A DNA stretch of 36,451 nucleotides. Origin: Pirellulales bacterium (GTDB taxonomy: Bacteria > Planctomycetota > Planctomycetia > Pirellulales > JAICIG01). This document shows positions 1 to 7,713 of this stretch, one piece after another (positions within the stretch are counted from its first letter, which is position 1; the number at the start of each line of letters is the position of its first letter). The notes under the pieces are model-generated. The model saw only the letters and a list, made by a program, of their open reading frames with translations. It was not told where the DNA came from and made no database searches. The position numbers and the translations under genes were made by a program. The DNA lies in the NCBI GenBank assembly GCA_035533075.1, contig DATLUO010000040.1, positions 1-36,451 of the forward strand, given 5' to 3'.

Positions 1-64
1 ATGCCGTTACGATCTGGACGACCGGCAAAACTCGAACTTGTCGCCGGGGCCCGACATCAAAGGA

Positions 65-790
65 ATGCGCCGCGTGCCGTTACTTTCGCTGAAGGCGCGT
101 CGCCGCGAGCCTGAATGGATGGACCAGCCGGGTCTGGAGGCCGGCCTGCACCAAGACGCGCTCGCCGCGTTGCGCCGGGTCAACCGCATCAGTGGCACAG
201 CCAGATGGCTGTGGCGGCCCATTCATCGTCTCGCGGGCGAAGGCGCCAGCCGGCCCTTGCGTATTTTGGATTTGGCCAGCGGTGGAGGCGATGTGGCGGT
301 GGGTTTGGCACTCGAAGCACGCCGGGCGGGGGTCACCGTCGAAATCGACGGCTGCGACATCAGCCCCTTGGCGGTAACTCTCGCCCAAGCTCAGGCATGT
401 GGCGCCGGTCTTACGCAACTGCGGTTTTTTAAGCACGACGTGGTTCGTGACGAACTGCCCCGTGATTACGACATCGTGACCTGCTCGTTGTTTCTGCACC
501 ATCTGGACGAAGCGGATGCCGTGCGGGTGATGCGGAAAATGGCCCTATCGGCGAAGCGGCTGGTGCTGATTGACGACCTCCGCCGGTCGCCGCTGGGGTA
601 TGCACTGGCATGGACCGGCTGCCGTATGTTGACGCGGTCGCCGGTCGCCCACACCGACGGTCCGCGCTCGGTGCGAGCGGCGTTCACGCTCGATGAAGTT
701 GCTCGCCTGGCCGACCAGGCCGGCCTGGCAAGCTTTCGCTTGTCGCGGCATTGGCCCCAACGGTTTCTGTTGAGTTGGAGCAACTTATGA
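65..790 (+). CDS. Class I SAM-dependent methyltransferase of a type III PKS cassette
   Basis: Predicted cytosolic methyltransferase that transfers a methyl group from S-adenosylmethionine to a small molecule, most likely the product of the polyketide synthase two genes downstream. The SAM-binding motif I reads ILDLASGGGDVAVGLAL near residue 70, followed by an acidic strand end (EIDGCDIS) and a motif near residue 145 (YDIVTCSLFLHHL), as in Methyltransf_11/25-like Rossmann enzymes. The protein is about 241 residues from the ATG at 65. The reading frame is open to the window edge, so TTG at 38, GTG at 74 (AAAGGA lies 9 bases upstream) or a start outside the window are alternatives. Its TGA overlaps the ATG of the next gene (ATGA, 787-790), so the two are probably translationally coupled. 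The substrate is inferred from context only. Confidence 0.85.
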   Translation: MRRVPLLSLKARRREPEWMDQPGLEAGLHQDALAALRRVNRISGTARWLWRPIHRLAGEGASRPLRILDLASGGGDVAVGLALEARRAGVTVEIDGCDISPLAVTLAQAQACGAGLTQLRFFKHDVVRDELPRDYDIVTCSLFLHHLDEADAVRVMRKMALSAKRLVLIDDLRRSPLGYALAWTGCRMLTRSPVAHTDGPRSVRAAFTLDEVARLADQAGLASFRLSRHWPQRFLLSWSNL

Positions 791-1977
791 GCGCCGCGGG
801 CGATTGGAATGCGAGCTTGCCGGCCGAGAGGTACTGTGATGCCGTCGTGATTGGCGCCGGACCCGCGGGGTCGATGGCGGCCCGAGAGTTGGCGCGGCGT
901 GGCATGCGCGTCTTGCTGGTGGAACGAAAAACACTCCCGCGTTCCAAGGTCTGTGGGGCCTGTCTCAACCAGCGGGCGGTGTCGTGGCTGGAGTTGGCGG
1001 GCCTGAGCCATGTATTGCCGCAGCTCGGCGCCGTGCCCACGAAACGCTTCCGGGCATGTTGCGGCCGGCGGAGTGTCGAGATCGAGTTGCCCGGCGGGGC
1101 CGCCGTTTCGCGCGAGTCGTTCGATTTCGCCCTTGCACAGGCGGCCGTCGACTGCGGCGCTCAACTCTTGACCGGCACCACGGCAATGTTGCGAGACGTC
1201 GGAAGCGATGCCGGCGGCCGCGAAATCGAGTTGCGCGGCCCTGCCGGCAACACGCGGACGATTCAGGCGGGTGTCGTGCTGGCGGCCGATGGCTTGGCAC
1301 ACCCGTCGCTCGCTCAATGCCGTGAATTCGCGTGCCGCGTGCCGCGCGGCGCCAAGCTGGGAGTGGGCACGCGGACCGTCGACGCGCCACAGAGCTTTCA
1401 ACCGGGCACGATTTATATGGCCATCGGTCGAGGCGGCTACGCCGGCCTTGTTCGCCTGGAAGACGGCAGCCTCAGCCTGGCGGCCGCCGTCGTGCCGCAA
1501 GCAATCAAACGTGCCGCATCTCCCGCGGCCGCCGTCGCCGCAATTCTCGCTGAAGCGGGAATGCCGGAGTGCGGTCTCGCCGCGGCCGGTCCGTGGCAAG
1601 GAACGTTGCCGCTGACGCAGTCCACCCCGCGTCCCGTCGGACACCGCGTCTTGGTGTTGGGCGATGCCGCGGGCTATGTCGAGCCCTTCACGGGCGAAGG
1701 CATTGCGTGGGCGCTGTCCGGCGGCCTGGCAGTGGCCGAGTTTGCCGAGCGCGGCCTGTGCGAATGGAACGCTCACGTGGAACAAGGCTGGTTGCACGCC
1801 TATCGCCGGCTGGTCCGCGACCGCCAACTCTGCTGCCGGGGATTTGCCGCGGTGTTGAGGCACCCGTCGATCGCCAGGATGGCGGTCCAACTCGCGTCGG
1901 CCTGGCCGGCAGTGTGCCGGCCGATTGTTCGCACTCTAAATCGTCCTGTACGGCCCCTGGAGCTTTGCCAATCATGA
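787..1977 (+). CDS. FAD-dependent oxidoreductase (geranylgeranyl-reductase/hydroxylase-like)
   Basis: Predicted flavoprotein monooxygenase or reductase of 396 residues. The N-terminal dinucleotide-binding motif is VVIGAGPAGSMAARELA (about residues 20-36), followed by the acidic strand end VLLVER. A KVCGACLN segment resembles the Cys motif after the first Rossmann unit in geranylgeranyl-reductase-like proteins. A second FAD motif, VLGDAAGYVEPFTGEGIAWAL, begins near residue 289 with its Asp at about 292. Start: the ATG at 787 overlaps the upstream stop and is preferred to an in-frame TTG at 751. Its TGA overlaps the ATG of the PKS gene (1974-1977). Position between a methyltransferase and a type III PKS suggests oxidative tailoring (ring hydroxylation or quinone formation) of a polyketide. 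That role is inference; the flavoprotein fold is clear. Confidence 0.88.
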   Translation: MSAAGDWNASLPAERYCDAVVIGAGPAGSMAARELARRGMRVLLVERKTLPRSKVCGACLNQRAVSWLELAGLSHVLPQLGAVPTKRFRACCGRRSVEIELPGGAAVSRESFDFALAQAAVDCGAQLLTGTTAMLRDVGSDAGGREIELRGPAGNTRTIQAGVVLAADGLAHPSLAQCREFACRVPRGAKLGVGTRTVDAPQSFQPGTIYMAIGRGGYAGLVRLEDGSLSLAAAVVPQAIKRAASPAAAVAAILAEAGMPECGLAAAGPWQGTLPLTQSTPRPVGHRVLVLGDAAGYVEPFTGEGIAWALSGGLAVAEFAERGLCEWNAHVEQGWLHAYRRLVRDRQLCCRGFAAVLRHPSIARMAVQLASAWPAVCRPIVRTLNRPVRPLELCQS

Positions 1978-3077
1978 GTCTACACCTGGAAGCGATCGGC
2001 ACCGCTGTGCCGCGGCACTTTATAGAACAAACGGACGCCGTGGAAGTGGCCCGCGACTTTTGTGCGTCGTCGTGCGTGCAACCGCGCGTGCTGGCCAGAC
2101 TTTATGCGCGCTCCGGAGTGCGGACGCGGCACAGCGTCGTGTTGCGAGAATCCACCAATGGCGCTCCGGCGAACCAGTCGTTTTATTTGCCGGCCAGCGG
2201 CGTCGACGATCTTGGCCCCACCACGGCCGAACGGATGCGCGTCTATGAAGAAGCGGCTTCGCAGCTAGGCGTGAGGGCCGGCGCCGATGCGCTGGCGATC
2301 GCCGAGACCGCTCCGCGCGAAGTCACGCATTTGATTACGGTTTCCTGCACCGGCTTTCATTCGCCGGGCGTCGACGTGGCCCTGGTCCGCGAATTGGGGC
2401 TGGACGCCGGCGTGGCCCGCACGCACGTCGGTTTCATGGGCTGCCATGCCGCGCTCAATGCGCTGCGCGTGGCGAAGGCGTTCACGGACTCGCGCCCCGA
2501 GGCCTGCGTGCTGGTGTGCGCGGTCGAACTTTGCAGCTTGCACTATCAATATGGTTGGGACCCGGACCGGCTTGTCTCCAACGCCCTGTTCGCCGACGGC
2601 GCCGCGGCGGTGGTGGCCCGCAGTTCGCTTGGCTCGAAGGGAGGCCAGCCAGGCGGATGGCAGCTTATCTCTTCGGCATCGGCCATAGTGCCCGAAACGG
2701 AGGACGCCATGCGCTGGCATATCCGCGATCACGGCTTCGAGATGGGCCTTTCGGCGCGAGTGCCGGACTTGATCCGCGAGAGGCTGCGGCCGTGGCTGGC
2801 ATCGTGGCTGGCGGATGCGGATTTATCGATCGAGGAGGTGGGATCGTGGGCGATTCATCCGGGCGGGCCGCGCATCTTAACGGCCTGCGGCCTGGCCTGC
2901 GATTTGAGCGAACCGGAGCTGCGCGCCTCGGCCGACGTGCTGGCGGAGTACGGCAACATGTCGTCGCCCACGATCTTATTCATTCTGGAGCGATTGCGCC
3001 GCCAATCGGCGGCCGGCCCCTGCGTGGCGCTGGCCTTTGGTCCGGGGTTGACCATCGAGGCCGCCTTGTTCCATTAA
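1974..3077 (+). CDS. Type III polyketide synthase (chalcone/stilbene synthase family)
   Basis: Homodimeric ketosynthase-like enzyme that extends an acyl-CoA starter with malonyl-CoA units and cyclises the chain. The 367-residue protein has the full catalytic triad: Cys125 in TVSCTGFHSPG, His295 in SWAIHPGGPRIL and Asn328 in EYGNMSSPT, plus a C-terminal GPGLTIEAALF of the family's GFGPG type. Length is normal for bacterial members. The start at 1974 is fixed by an ATGA overlap with the oxidoreductase; the longer frame upstream is an out-of-frame shadow of that gene. A PKS, a methyltransferase and an FAD enzyme together match known phenolic-lipid pathways such as Streptomyces griseus srsABC. 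Product identity (alkylresorcinol, alkylpyrone or alkylquinone) cannot be read from sequence. Confidence 0.93.
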   Translation: MSLHLEAIGTAVPRHFIEQTDAVEVARDFCASSCVQPRVLARLYARSGVRTRHSVVLRESTNGAPANQSFYLPASGVDDLGPTTAERMRVYEEAASQLGVRAGADALAIAETAPREVTHLITVSCTGFHSPGVDVALVRELGLDAGVARTHVGFMGCHAALNALRVAKAFTDSRPEACVLVCAVELCSLHYQYGWDPDRLVSNALFADGAAAVVARSSLGSKGGQPGGWQLISSASAIVPETEDAMRWHIRDHGFEMGLSARVPDLIRERLRPWLASWLADADLSIEEVGSWAIHPGGPRILTACGLACDLSEPELRASADVLAEYGNMSSPTILFILERLRRQSAAGPCVALAFGPGLTIEAALFH

Positions 3078-3197
3078 CGGCCGTTTATGGCAATTGTCCA
3101 GGAAAAAACGCTCCATGCCGGTTTTTTTGTGGCCGAGAGTCGTCGCCCTGTTTCGCATAATCGGATTGCCCCGGTTACCGAATTTGGCTGTTTCTCC

Positions 3198-3225
3198 TTG
3201 CAGTGCCGGGACCGCCGATTATAAT
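3198..3225 (+). promoter_or_regulatory. Candidate sigma70-type promoter of the PEP-CTERM gene
   Basis: A perfect TATAAT hexamer at 3220-3225 sits 16 bases after TTGCAG (3198-3203), which keeps only the TTG of the -35 consensus. It lies 47 bases before the next start codon in an otherwise AT-poor region. The rest of the 3078-3272 spacer has only a weak A/T-rich inverted repeat (AAAAAAC ... GTTTTTT near 3103-3128) that might terminate the PKS operon. Confidence 0.4.
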
Positions 3226-3272
3226 CCATTCACTCGTCATTCCGCGTTTTCACACTTAAAGGAGATTACCCC

Positions 3273-4259
3273 ATGAAGTGGGTCGTTTTTGGGGCCGTGG
3301 TTCTCGCCATGTTTTCTTCGGTGCCGGCAGCCCATGCGGTTGCTTTTGTTCGGATCGGGATTACCGCGACGGACACGCCCAATGTCGATGGGACCTACAC
3401 TTGGTCGTACGACATGCACCTGGAAAGCGGCAGTTTTTTTCGACGCGACACGTTTCAGCTTAACTTTCTGAGTAAGGACCTTTACAAACCCGGCAGCGAG
3501 ACGGTTACAACGACAACTTATGGAGGGGATTCCTCGGTCACGTGGAATGCCAGCGAGAGCGGTGCAACGATCAACTTTTCCGCCTCGGACACGAATCCTA
3601 CCGACCCGAACGCCGAATCTCGTCTGACCGACGTCAATTTCCAATTTATTTCCAGCGCTGGTCCCAATGGCTCAACCGTGGCCGGCTTTGGATCGGCGGG
3701 CGCGATCGATGAGCTGACCCAGGATCTTCTCGGGCCCGCTACCGCAACTACCCCCGGCATCTCGGACGTGAACCCTTTGGTCGTCCCGCTCAACACGGGA
3801 GCGGGAACCTACGATTTCACCGGAATTCGTTCCGACGTCTGGGTTGATCCTCCTACGACCTACGGGTATCTCTACGATTTGACTAGCGGTGGCACGATTA
3901 CGGAAATCGCCGGTTTGCCAAGCGGTTACAGTAACTTGACGGTGGAAGACGGAAGCGGCAACATCATCGGCACAATTACCGATTCGGGCGCTATTTCCCC
4001 GTCAAACCCCTTTCCGATCAATCTTAGCGAGTTTCAGATCTTGGGCATTGCGCCTCCTGTGGACGGCACGAACTCCAATGCATTCCCGGTACTTCTAGAG
4101 TTCAGCAATGCAACGGGCAACAATCTGACCGTCACGCCGCTTGACGCTTCGACTCCTGAACCAACCTCGCTCCTTCTTTTCGGCTTGGGGATGGTGGGTT
4201 TGGCCGGTTCACGCTGGCGGCGCGGACGCCAATCCCAATCACTGCTGCTCGATGAGTAG
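3273..4259 (+). CDS. PEP-CTERM sorting-domain exported protein
   Basis: Secreted or surface-anchored protein of 328 residues. A signal peptide is visible (MKWVVFGAVVLAMFSS, cleavage probably after AHA near residue 23). The body is rich in Ser, Thr, Gly and Asn with predicted beta character and no recognised enzymatic motif. The C-terminus has the full PEP-CTERM layout: the TPEPTS motif near residue 292, one hydrophobic helix (LLLFGLGMVGLAG) and a basic tail (SRWRRGR). Proteins of this type are known to be processed by exosortase at the membrane. The tail continues 9 residues past the Arg cluster, slightly longer than usual. Start: AAAGGAG lies about 8 bases before the ATG. Codon use is less GC-biased than in neighbouring genes. 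No exosortase is present in the window. Confidence 0.88.
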   Translation: MKWVVFGAVVLAMFSSVPAAHAVAFVRIGITATDTPNVDGTYTWSYDMHLESGSFFRRDTFQLNFLSKDLYKPGSETVTTTTYGGDSSVTWNASESGATINFSASDTNPTDPNAESRLTDVNFQFISSAGPNGSTVAGFGSAGAIDELTQDLLGPATATTPGISDVNPLVVPLNTGAGTYDFTGIRSDVWVDPPTTYGYLYDLTSGGTITEIAGLPSGYSNLTVEDGSGNIIGTITDSGAISPSNPFPINLSEFQILGIAPPVDGTNSNAFPVLLEFSNATGNNLTVTPLDASTPEPTSLLLFGLGMVGLAGSRWRRGRQSQSLLLDE

Positions 4260-4281
4260 GGCTGGAAAATGGGGTCGGGGA

Positions 4282-4307
4282 AAAGGGGAGAAGTAATTAT
4301 TGACTCC
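4282..4307. repeat. Direct repeat, left copy
   Basis: Reads AAAGGGGAGAAGT then AATTATTGACTCC. The right copy at 4809-4836 is identical except for two extra bases (CC) in the middle. The pair brackets the 500-bp non-coding stretch. Confidence 0.75.
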
Positions 4308-4588
4308 GCAACGTATGCCCGACGCGCTGCGGCACCTCCCGCGCCCATCACGAGTGCCCTTGGAATCGTCGCGACTTCGGTTTTCGGCACGGCTTCCCCG
4401 AGGTTGAGCGTAGTCGGCAGGCCAGCGGCGCGGCCGACACGAAAACCCTCAAAGCCAGCCCTACGGTAGGAACGACGTAGGCGGACGATCGAGGGCGGGC
4501 GGTGGGCGGCCGATGTCGGAACGTCGCAAGTCGAAGCAGAAAAAGCATTTACGTCGATCGTGCCGGGTGGCGCCGCACCCGCGTCCGC

Positions 4589-4630
4589 GCCGAAACAAAA
4601 GCGCCGCGCGCGCGGCGCTTTTGTTTCGGC
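4589..4630. repeat. 42-bp perfect palindrome
   Basis: Two 21-base arms with no spacer: the left arm runs GCCGAAACAAAA then GCGCCGCGC, and 4610-4630 is its exact reverse complement. No T-run follows on either strand, so it is not a classical intrinsic terminator. Possible roles are a protein-binding site, a REP-like unit or the core of a mobile element. Confidence 0.8.
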
Positions 4631-4808
4631 ACGCGCCGCCCGCGGCGCGCGGCACGCGCTGGAGGTGCTCCAGGACCTCAACGTGCCCCTGACGGACGTC
4701 CAAGCGAAGCCGCGCCGCGGCTTCCTCTCATTGCCCGACGGCGGAGGAGGCCAGGGATTCCGGCCGCATCGCCGGTTCTGCCGGCACGTTTTCGGTCTCG
4801 GCCGGGCC

Positions 4809-4836
4809 AAAGGGGAGAAGTCCAATTATTGACTCC
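4809..4836. repeat. Direct repeat, right copy, overlapping the end of the HtrA-like gene
   Basis: Second copy of the repeat at 4282-4307, with an internal CC insertion. Its right end covers the TAA stop codon (4826-4828) and the last codons of the minus-strand HtrA-like gene, so the repeat forms that gene's 3' end. Confidence 0.75.
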
Positions 4837-5917
4837 CTACCGGATACTTGTCCGGCGCCGCCAACTCGAACTCGATGAGTTGCCGCCCGCGAAGGACGGT
4901 GATCTTCACCTTGTCGGCACGATCGATGCGTCCCATTTCGGCCGCGAGCGCCTGACACGATTGCACCAGATGGGTGTTGAGGAAAATCAGCAGGTCGTCG
5001 GCCGAGAGACCCGCGGCGGCGGCGGGCGAGTTCGGCAGCACGCGCTCGACGTAAGGCGGCGTGCGGTCAAGCACGTCGGGCACCATCACCAGCCCGAGCG
5101 AGGCGAGATCCAAGGGGTGCTTTGGCTTCGTGCCGTCGTCGGTCGACGAGGCGGGCACAAACTTGCCCGCACGAATCGCGTCGACGGTGCCTAGGATCTC
5201 CGGCACCGGCACGGCATAGTTCAGCCAGGTGTTGCTGAGCGCGTTGCGCAGCTCTTTGCCCAACATGCCGACCAGCCGGCCCTGAGCGTCGGTCAAGGCG
5301 CCGCCCTGGGCGCCGGGATTGTTGGTCATGGCGTCGAGAATGTAAGCCATGCCGTGATAAGGCGTCTCGAAACGCCCCCGCCTGGCTTCCAACGGGGCCT
5401 TCACCGCCACAATGCCGTGTTGCACGCTGACCGGTTCGTTGCCGGTGGCCACGCCAAACAGGTTGCTGAAGGCCAGCACGCGGGATCCCGCTGCCACGTC
5501 CTGCGATTGCGTCAGATCGAAGTGCGGCAAGCCGGTGGCGTCGATCTTGAGCACGGCCACCTCCAACCGCGGGTCGGCGCCAAGCAGCTCGGCGTCGAAC
5601 TTTCGCCCGTCGTCGAGCGTCACGCCCACGTATTGCGTGTCGAGCACGTAGCTCCAGGCAGTCAGGATGTGGCCCTCGGCAGAAATCAGAAAACCGCTCT
5701 GATAGGCCTCGAGGCCGCGGAAGCCGCCGGCACCGTAGATTTTGACGATCTTCGGCTCGACCTCTTGGACCACCTTGGCCAGCGAACCCGCGGCCATAGC
5801 CGCGGGGGCAGGATACGATGAAGCGCAGAGGGCCGCTACCAAGGGTAGAACGTACAAATTGCAAATTGCAAATTGATGTGGCTGACGCCTGACGCCTCGT
5901 TCCTGACGCCTGATCAT
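4826..5917 (-). CDS. HtrA-like pseudoprotease with PDZ domain
   Basis: Predicted periplasmic HtrA/DegP-fold protein of 363 residues that should not be a serine protease. Against its active neighbour, the three catalytic positions differ. The His loop reads GHILTAWSYV (Ser at about 89). The Asp strand reads LEVAVLKI (Glu119). The Ser loop reads NNPGAQGGALTD (Gln204 in place of the nucleophile). Glycines and flanking hydrophobics of the fold are kept, and a PDZ-like domain covers roughly 265-350 (VLPNSPAAAAGLSADDLLIFLN). An N-terminal hydrophobic stretch (LYVLPLVAALCASS) is probably a signal peptide. The ATG at 5917 overlaps the upstream TGA, but the first 20 codons lie in short tandem repeats, so a TTG near residue 21 is an alternative. 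Likely a regulatory or substrate-binding partner of the active protease (inference). Confidence 0.85.
   Translation of the reverse strand: MIRRQERGVRRQPHQFAICNLYVLPLVAALCASSYPAPAAMAAGSLAKVVQEVEPKIVKIYGAGGFRGLEAYQSGFLISAEGHILTAWSYVLDTQYVGVTLDDGRKFDAELLGADPRLEVAVLKIDATGLPHFDLTQSQDVAAGSRVLAFSNLFGVATGNEPVSVQHGIVAVKAPLEARRGRFETPYHGMAYILDAMTNNPGAQGGALTDAQGRLVGMLGKELRNALSNTWLNYAVPVPEILGTVDAIRAGKFVPASSTDDGTKPKHPLDLASLGLVMVPDVLDRTPPYVERVLPNSPAAAAGLSADDLLIFLNTHLVQSCQALAAEMGRIDRADKVKITVLRGRQLIEFELAAPDKYPVGSQ
5855..5875. repeat. 7-bp tandem array, three exact units
   Basis: Three perfect copies of CAAATTG (+ strand) inside the proposed signal-peptide region of the HtrA-like pseudoprotease. Together with the array at 5883-5913 they suggest the N-terminus of that gene was built from spacer repeat DNA. 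Confidence 0.85.
5883..5913. repeat. 7-bp tandem array (TGACGCC)
   Basis: Units in register: TGACGCC, TGACGCC, TCGTTCC (degenerate), TGACGCC, TGA. The array sits directly downstream of the HtrA stop codon and codes the first residues of the next gene if the ATGA start is used. Confidence 0.85.
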
Positions 5918-7713
5918 TCTACGTGCTCCTTCCAACTTACATCGCTGAACGCGAACAGCCCGTAAACGTGGTCGCCGTAGCGGACCAACATCCGCGCGGG
6001 AACCTCGCGGCCATCGACCTCGCGATAGTCGGCAAAGTGCAGCTCGCAGGGATCGTCGTCGGGGTGCAGGTAAAGCTCCACGACGAGCAGGTGGCCGGAG
6101 GTGGCGTCGATGAGGAAATTGCACTCCACGCCGCCGAAAGTGCCGCTGAGCATATCGACCAGGCCCGCGTGTCCGGCCAGCGGCCCGGCTGGACCGCTCA
6201 GGGGCAGAGTGCCGTAGTATTCGACGCTGCCGAACTCTTCCGGACCCTTCACCAGCAAGCGGCGCCAAAGATAGAGCGCGGCCAGCAGGCCGCCGCTGCC
6301 CGGTGGAACAGCCGCGCCGACGAGATTATCGTCGATCGGTAAACTGGCTTTGCCGCCGGGCAAGCTGCACGCCACCAGATTCTCGGAGATGCGGAACTCG
6401 CTGTCGCCCGCTTCCATCAGTTGCCCGCGCAACACCCACTCGCCGGTCAGCGACGCGAAGTCGCCGCGGACGGTCAGCGTTTTCCACACGCGGTCGCGGT
6501 TGAGGCGATTGTAGTAGTAGTTGGCGTAGCCGCGTCGCGCGTCGTAGTGCTGTTTGACCACGGCGGGCACTTCGGCCTTCGGCTTTTCAGGCACGATGAT
6601 CGGCGGCGGCGGGCGATCTTCGTCGTCCTTTTTGTCTTTGGGCTTTTCCGGACGCTTCGGCCTGGGAGCGGGTGGTTCGATGGCGGGCTTACCCGTCACC
6701 TTGTCGATCAACTCCTGGGCGCCGTGTACGCCCGCCAAACGCACCAGCACGTCGTGGCGCTCGCCACGGCGTCGATACGAGAGCGGCACGCGCCAGCCCT
6801 TGGGAAAGGTGCCCAGCACGTTCTTGAAGGCGTTGACTGTTTGAATCGGGCGGCCGCCGAATTCGAGCACTTCGTCTCCGTAGCGCAGTCCGCGGCGAAA
6901 GGCGTCGCAGGTATCGAGCACGTCGGCCACGAGCACGCGGCCGTCTTCCTGGCTCGCCAAGCGGGCGCCGAGCGTGGCGTGATCGACAATCCGCCCGCTG
7001 CGCAGGCAGCCCATGAAGTTTTTGATCTGGTTGATGGAGATGGCGTAGCCGACGCCCACGTTCACGCGGCCGCGTTTTTCGAACGAGCCGCGGCCGTTGA
7101 TGCCGATCAGCCGTCCCTCGCTGTCGAACAGCGGCCCCCCGGAATTGCCGGGATTGATGGAGGCATCGGTCTGGATGCAGTCGGCGTATTCCAGCAGCGT
7201 GCCCGCCGGATACTGATAGCGATGCACTCCTGAGACGATGCCGTAGCTGACGGTTGGTTTGAAATTCGTGGCCAACAAGAAGGGGTTTCCGATGACGAAC
7301 ACCCAGTCGCCGGCCGACACGTGATCGCTGTCGCCCAACGCGGCGGTGGGAAAGTCGTCTCGGCCGAAGAGTTGAATCAGGGCCACGTCGCCGACCGGGT
7401 CGATGCCGACGACCGCCGCGTCGTACAGACCGCCGTCGGCCATGCCGCACCTGACGCCTTCGCCGGCGCCGGCCACCACGTGGAAGTTGGTCAGCGCGTA
7501 GCCATCAGGCGAAATGACCACGCCCGATCCGCCGCCCTGACCCTGATTGGTGAAGATGGCGACGGCGGCCTGTTGAGCTTTGGCCACCACCGCCACGCGC
7601 TGCGCTTCGGCTTCGAGCACGGCGCCATCGACATCCGCGCGGGCGGGCAGCGCGGCCCAAAGGAGCATCCCCAGGGCGCCCAGCATACTTCTGCCAATCG
7701 AACGGCCGTTCAC
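5914..7713 (-). CDS. HtrA-type serine protease with PDZ domain and unknown C-terminal module
   Basis: Exported trypsin-fold protease of 599 residues, long for the family. A signal peptide (MLGALGMLLWAALPARA) is followed by the protease domain. The triad is His78 in ALTNFHVV, Asp109 in PVGDVALIQL and Ser191 in INPGNSGGP. A PDZ domain spans roughly 246-328 (RRGLRYGDEVLEFGGRPI). A Pro/Lys/Asp/Glu-rich linker occupies 340-388. The last ~210 residues form a folded-looking module (GDFASLTGEWVLRGQLMEAG onward) that I do not recognise. HtrA proteins act in envelope protein quality control and stress signalling. The ATG at 7713 overlaps the upstream NPCBM gene's TGA, and its own TGA overlaps the start of the catalytically dead paralogue, which implies coupled expression of the pair. 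Confidence 0.92.
   Translation of the reverse strand: MNGRSIGRSMLGALGMLLWAALPARADVDGAVLEAEAQRVAVVAKAQQAAVAIFTNQGQGGGSGVVISPDGYALTNFHVVAGAGEGVRCGMADGGLYDAAVVGIDPVGDVALIQLFGRDDFPTAALGDSDHVSAGDWVFVIGNPFLLATNFKPTVSYGIVSGVHRYQYPAGTLLEYADCIQTDASINPGNSGGPLFDSEGRLIGINGRGSFEKRGRVNVGVGYAISINQIKNFMGCLRSGRIVDHATLGARLASQEDGRVLVADVLDTCDAFRRGLRYGDEVLEFGGRPIQTVNAFKNVLGTFPKGWRVPLSYRRRGERHDVLVRLAGVHGAQELIDKVTGKPAIEPPAPRPKRPEKPKDKKDDEDRPPPPIIVPEKPKAEVPAVVKQHYDARRGYANYYYNRLNRDRVWKTLTVRGDFASLTGEWVLRGQLMEAGDSEFRISENLVACSLPGGKASLPIDDNLVGAAVPPGSGGLLAALYLWRRLLVKGPEEFGSVEYYGTLPLSGPAGPLAGHAGLVDMLSGTFGGVECNFLIDATSGHLLVVELYLHPDDDPCELHFADYREVDGREVPARMLVRYGDHVYGLFAFSDVSWKEHVE

Larger units (their letters stand above)
4260..4825. 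other. 566-bp non-coding stretch with palindrome and flanking direct repeats
   Basis: No convincing gene. The open frames here (for example on the minus strand across 4034-4825) run into the antisense of the PEP-CTERM gene, have shadow composition and resemble nothing I recognise. The stretch begins and ends with copies of one ~26-bp sequence (4282-4307 and 4809-4836) and contains a 42-bp perfect palindrome (4589-4630) followed by a second GC-only palindrome (CGCGCCGC-CC-GCGGCGCG, 4632-4649). It may be a decayed or non-autonomous mobile element. Confidence 0.5.

Noticed and set aside
4034-4825. 263-residue minus-strand frame over the repeat region
   Set aside because: It runs through the palindrome and into the antisense of the PEP-CTERM gene; composition is not protein-like.
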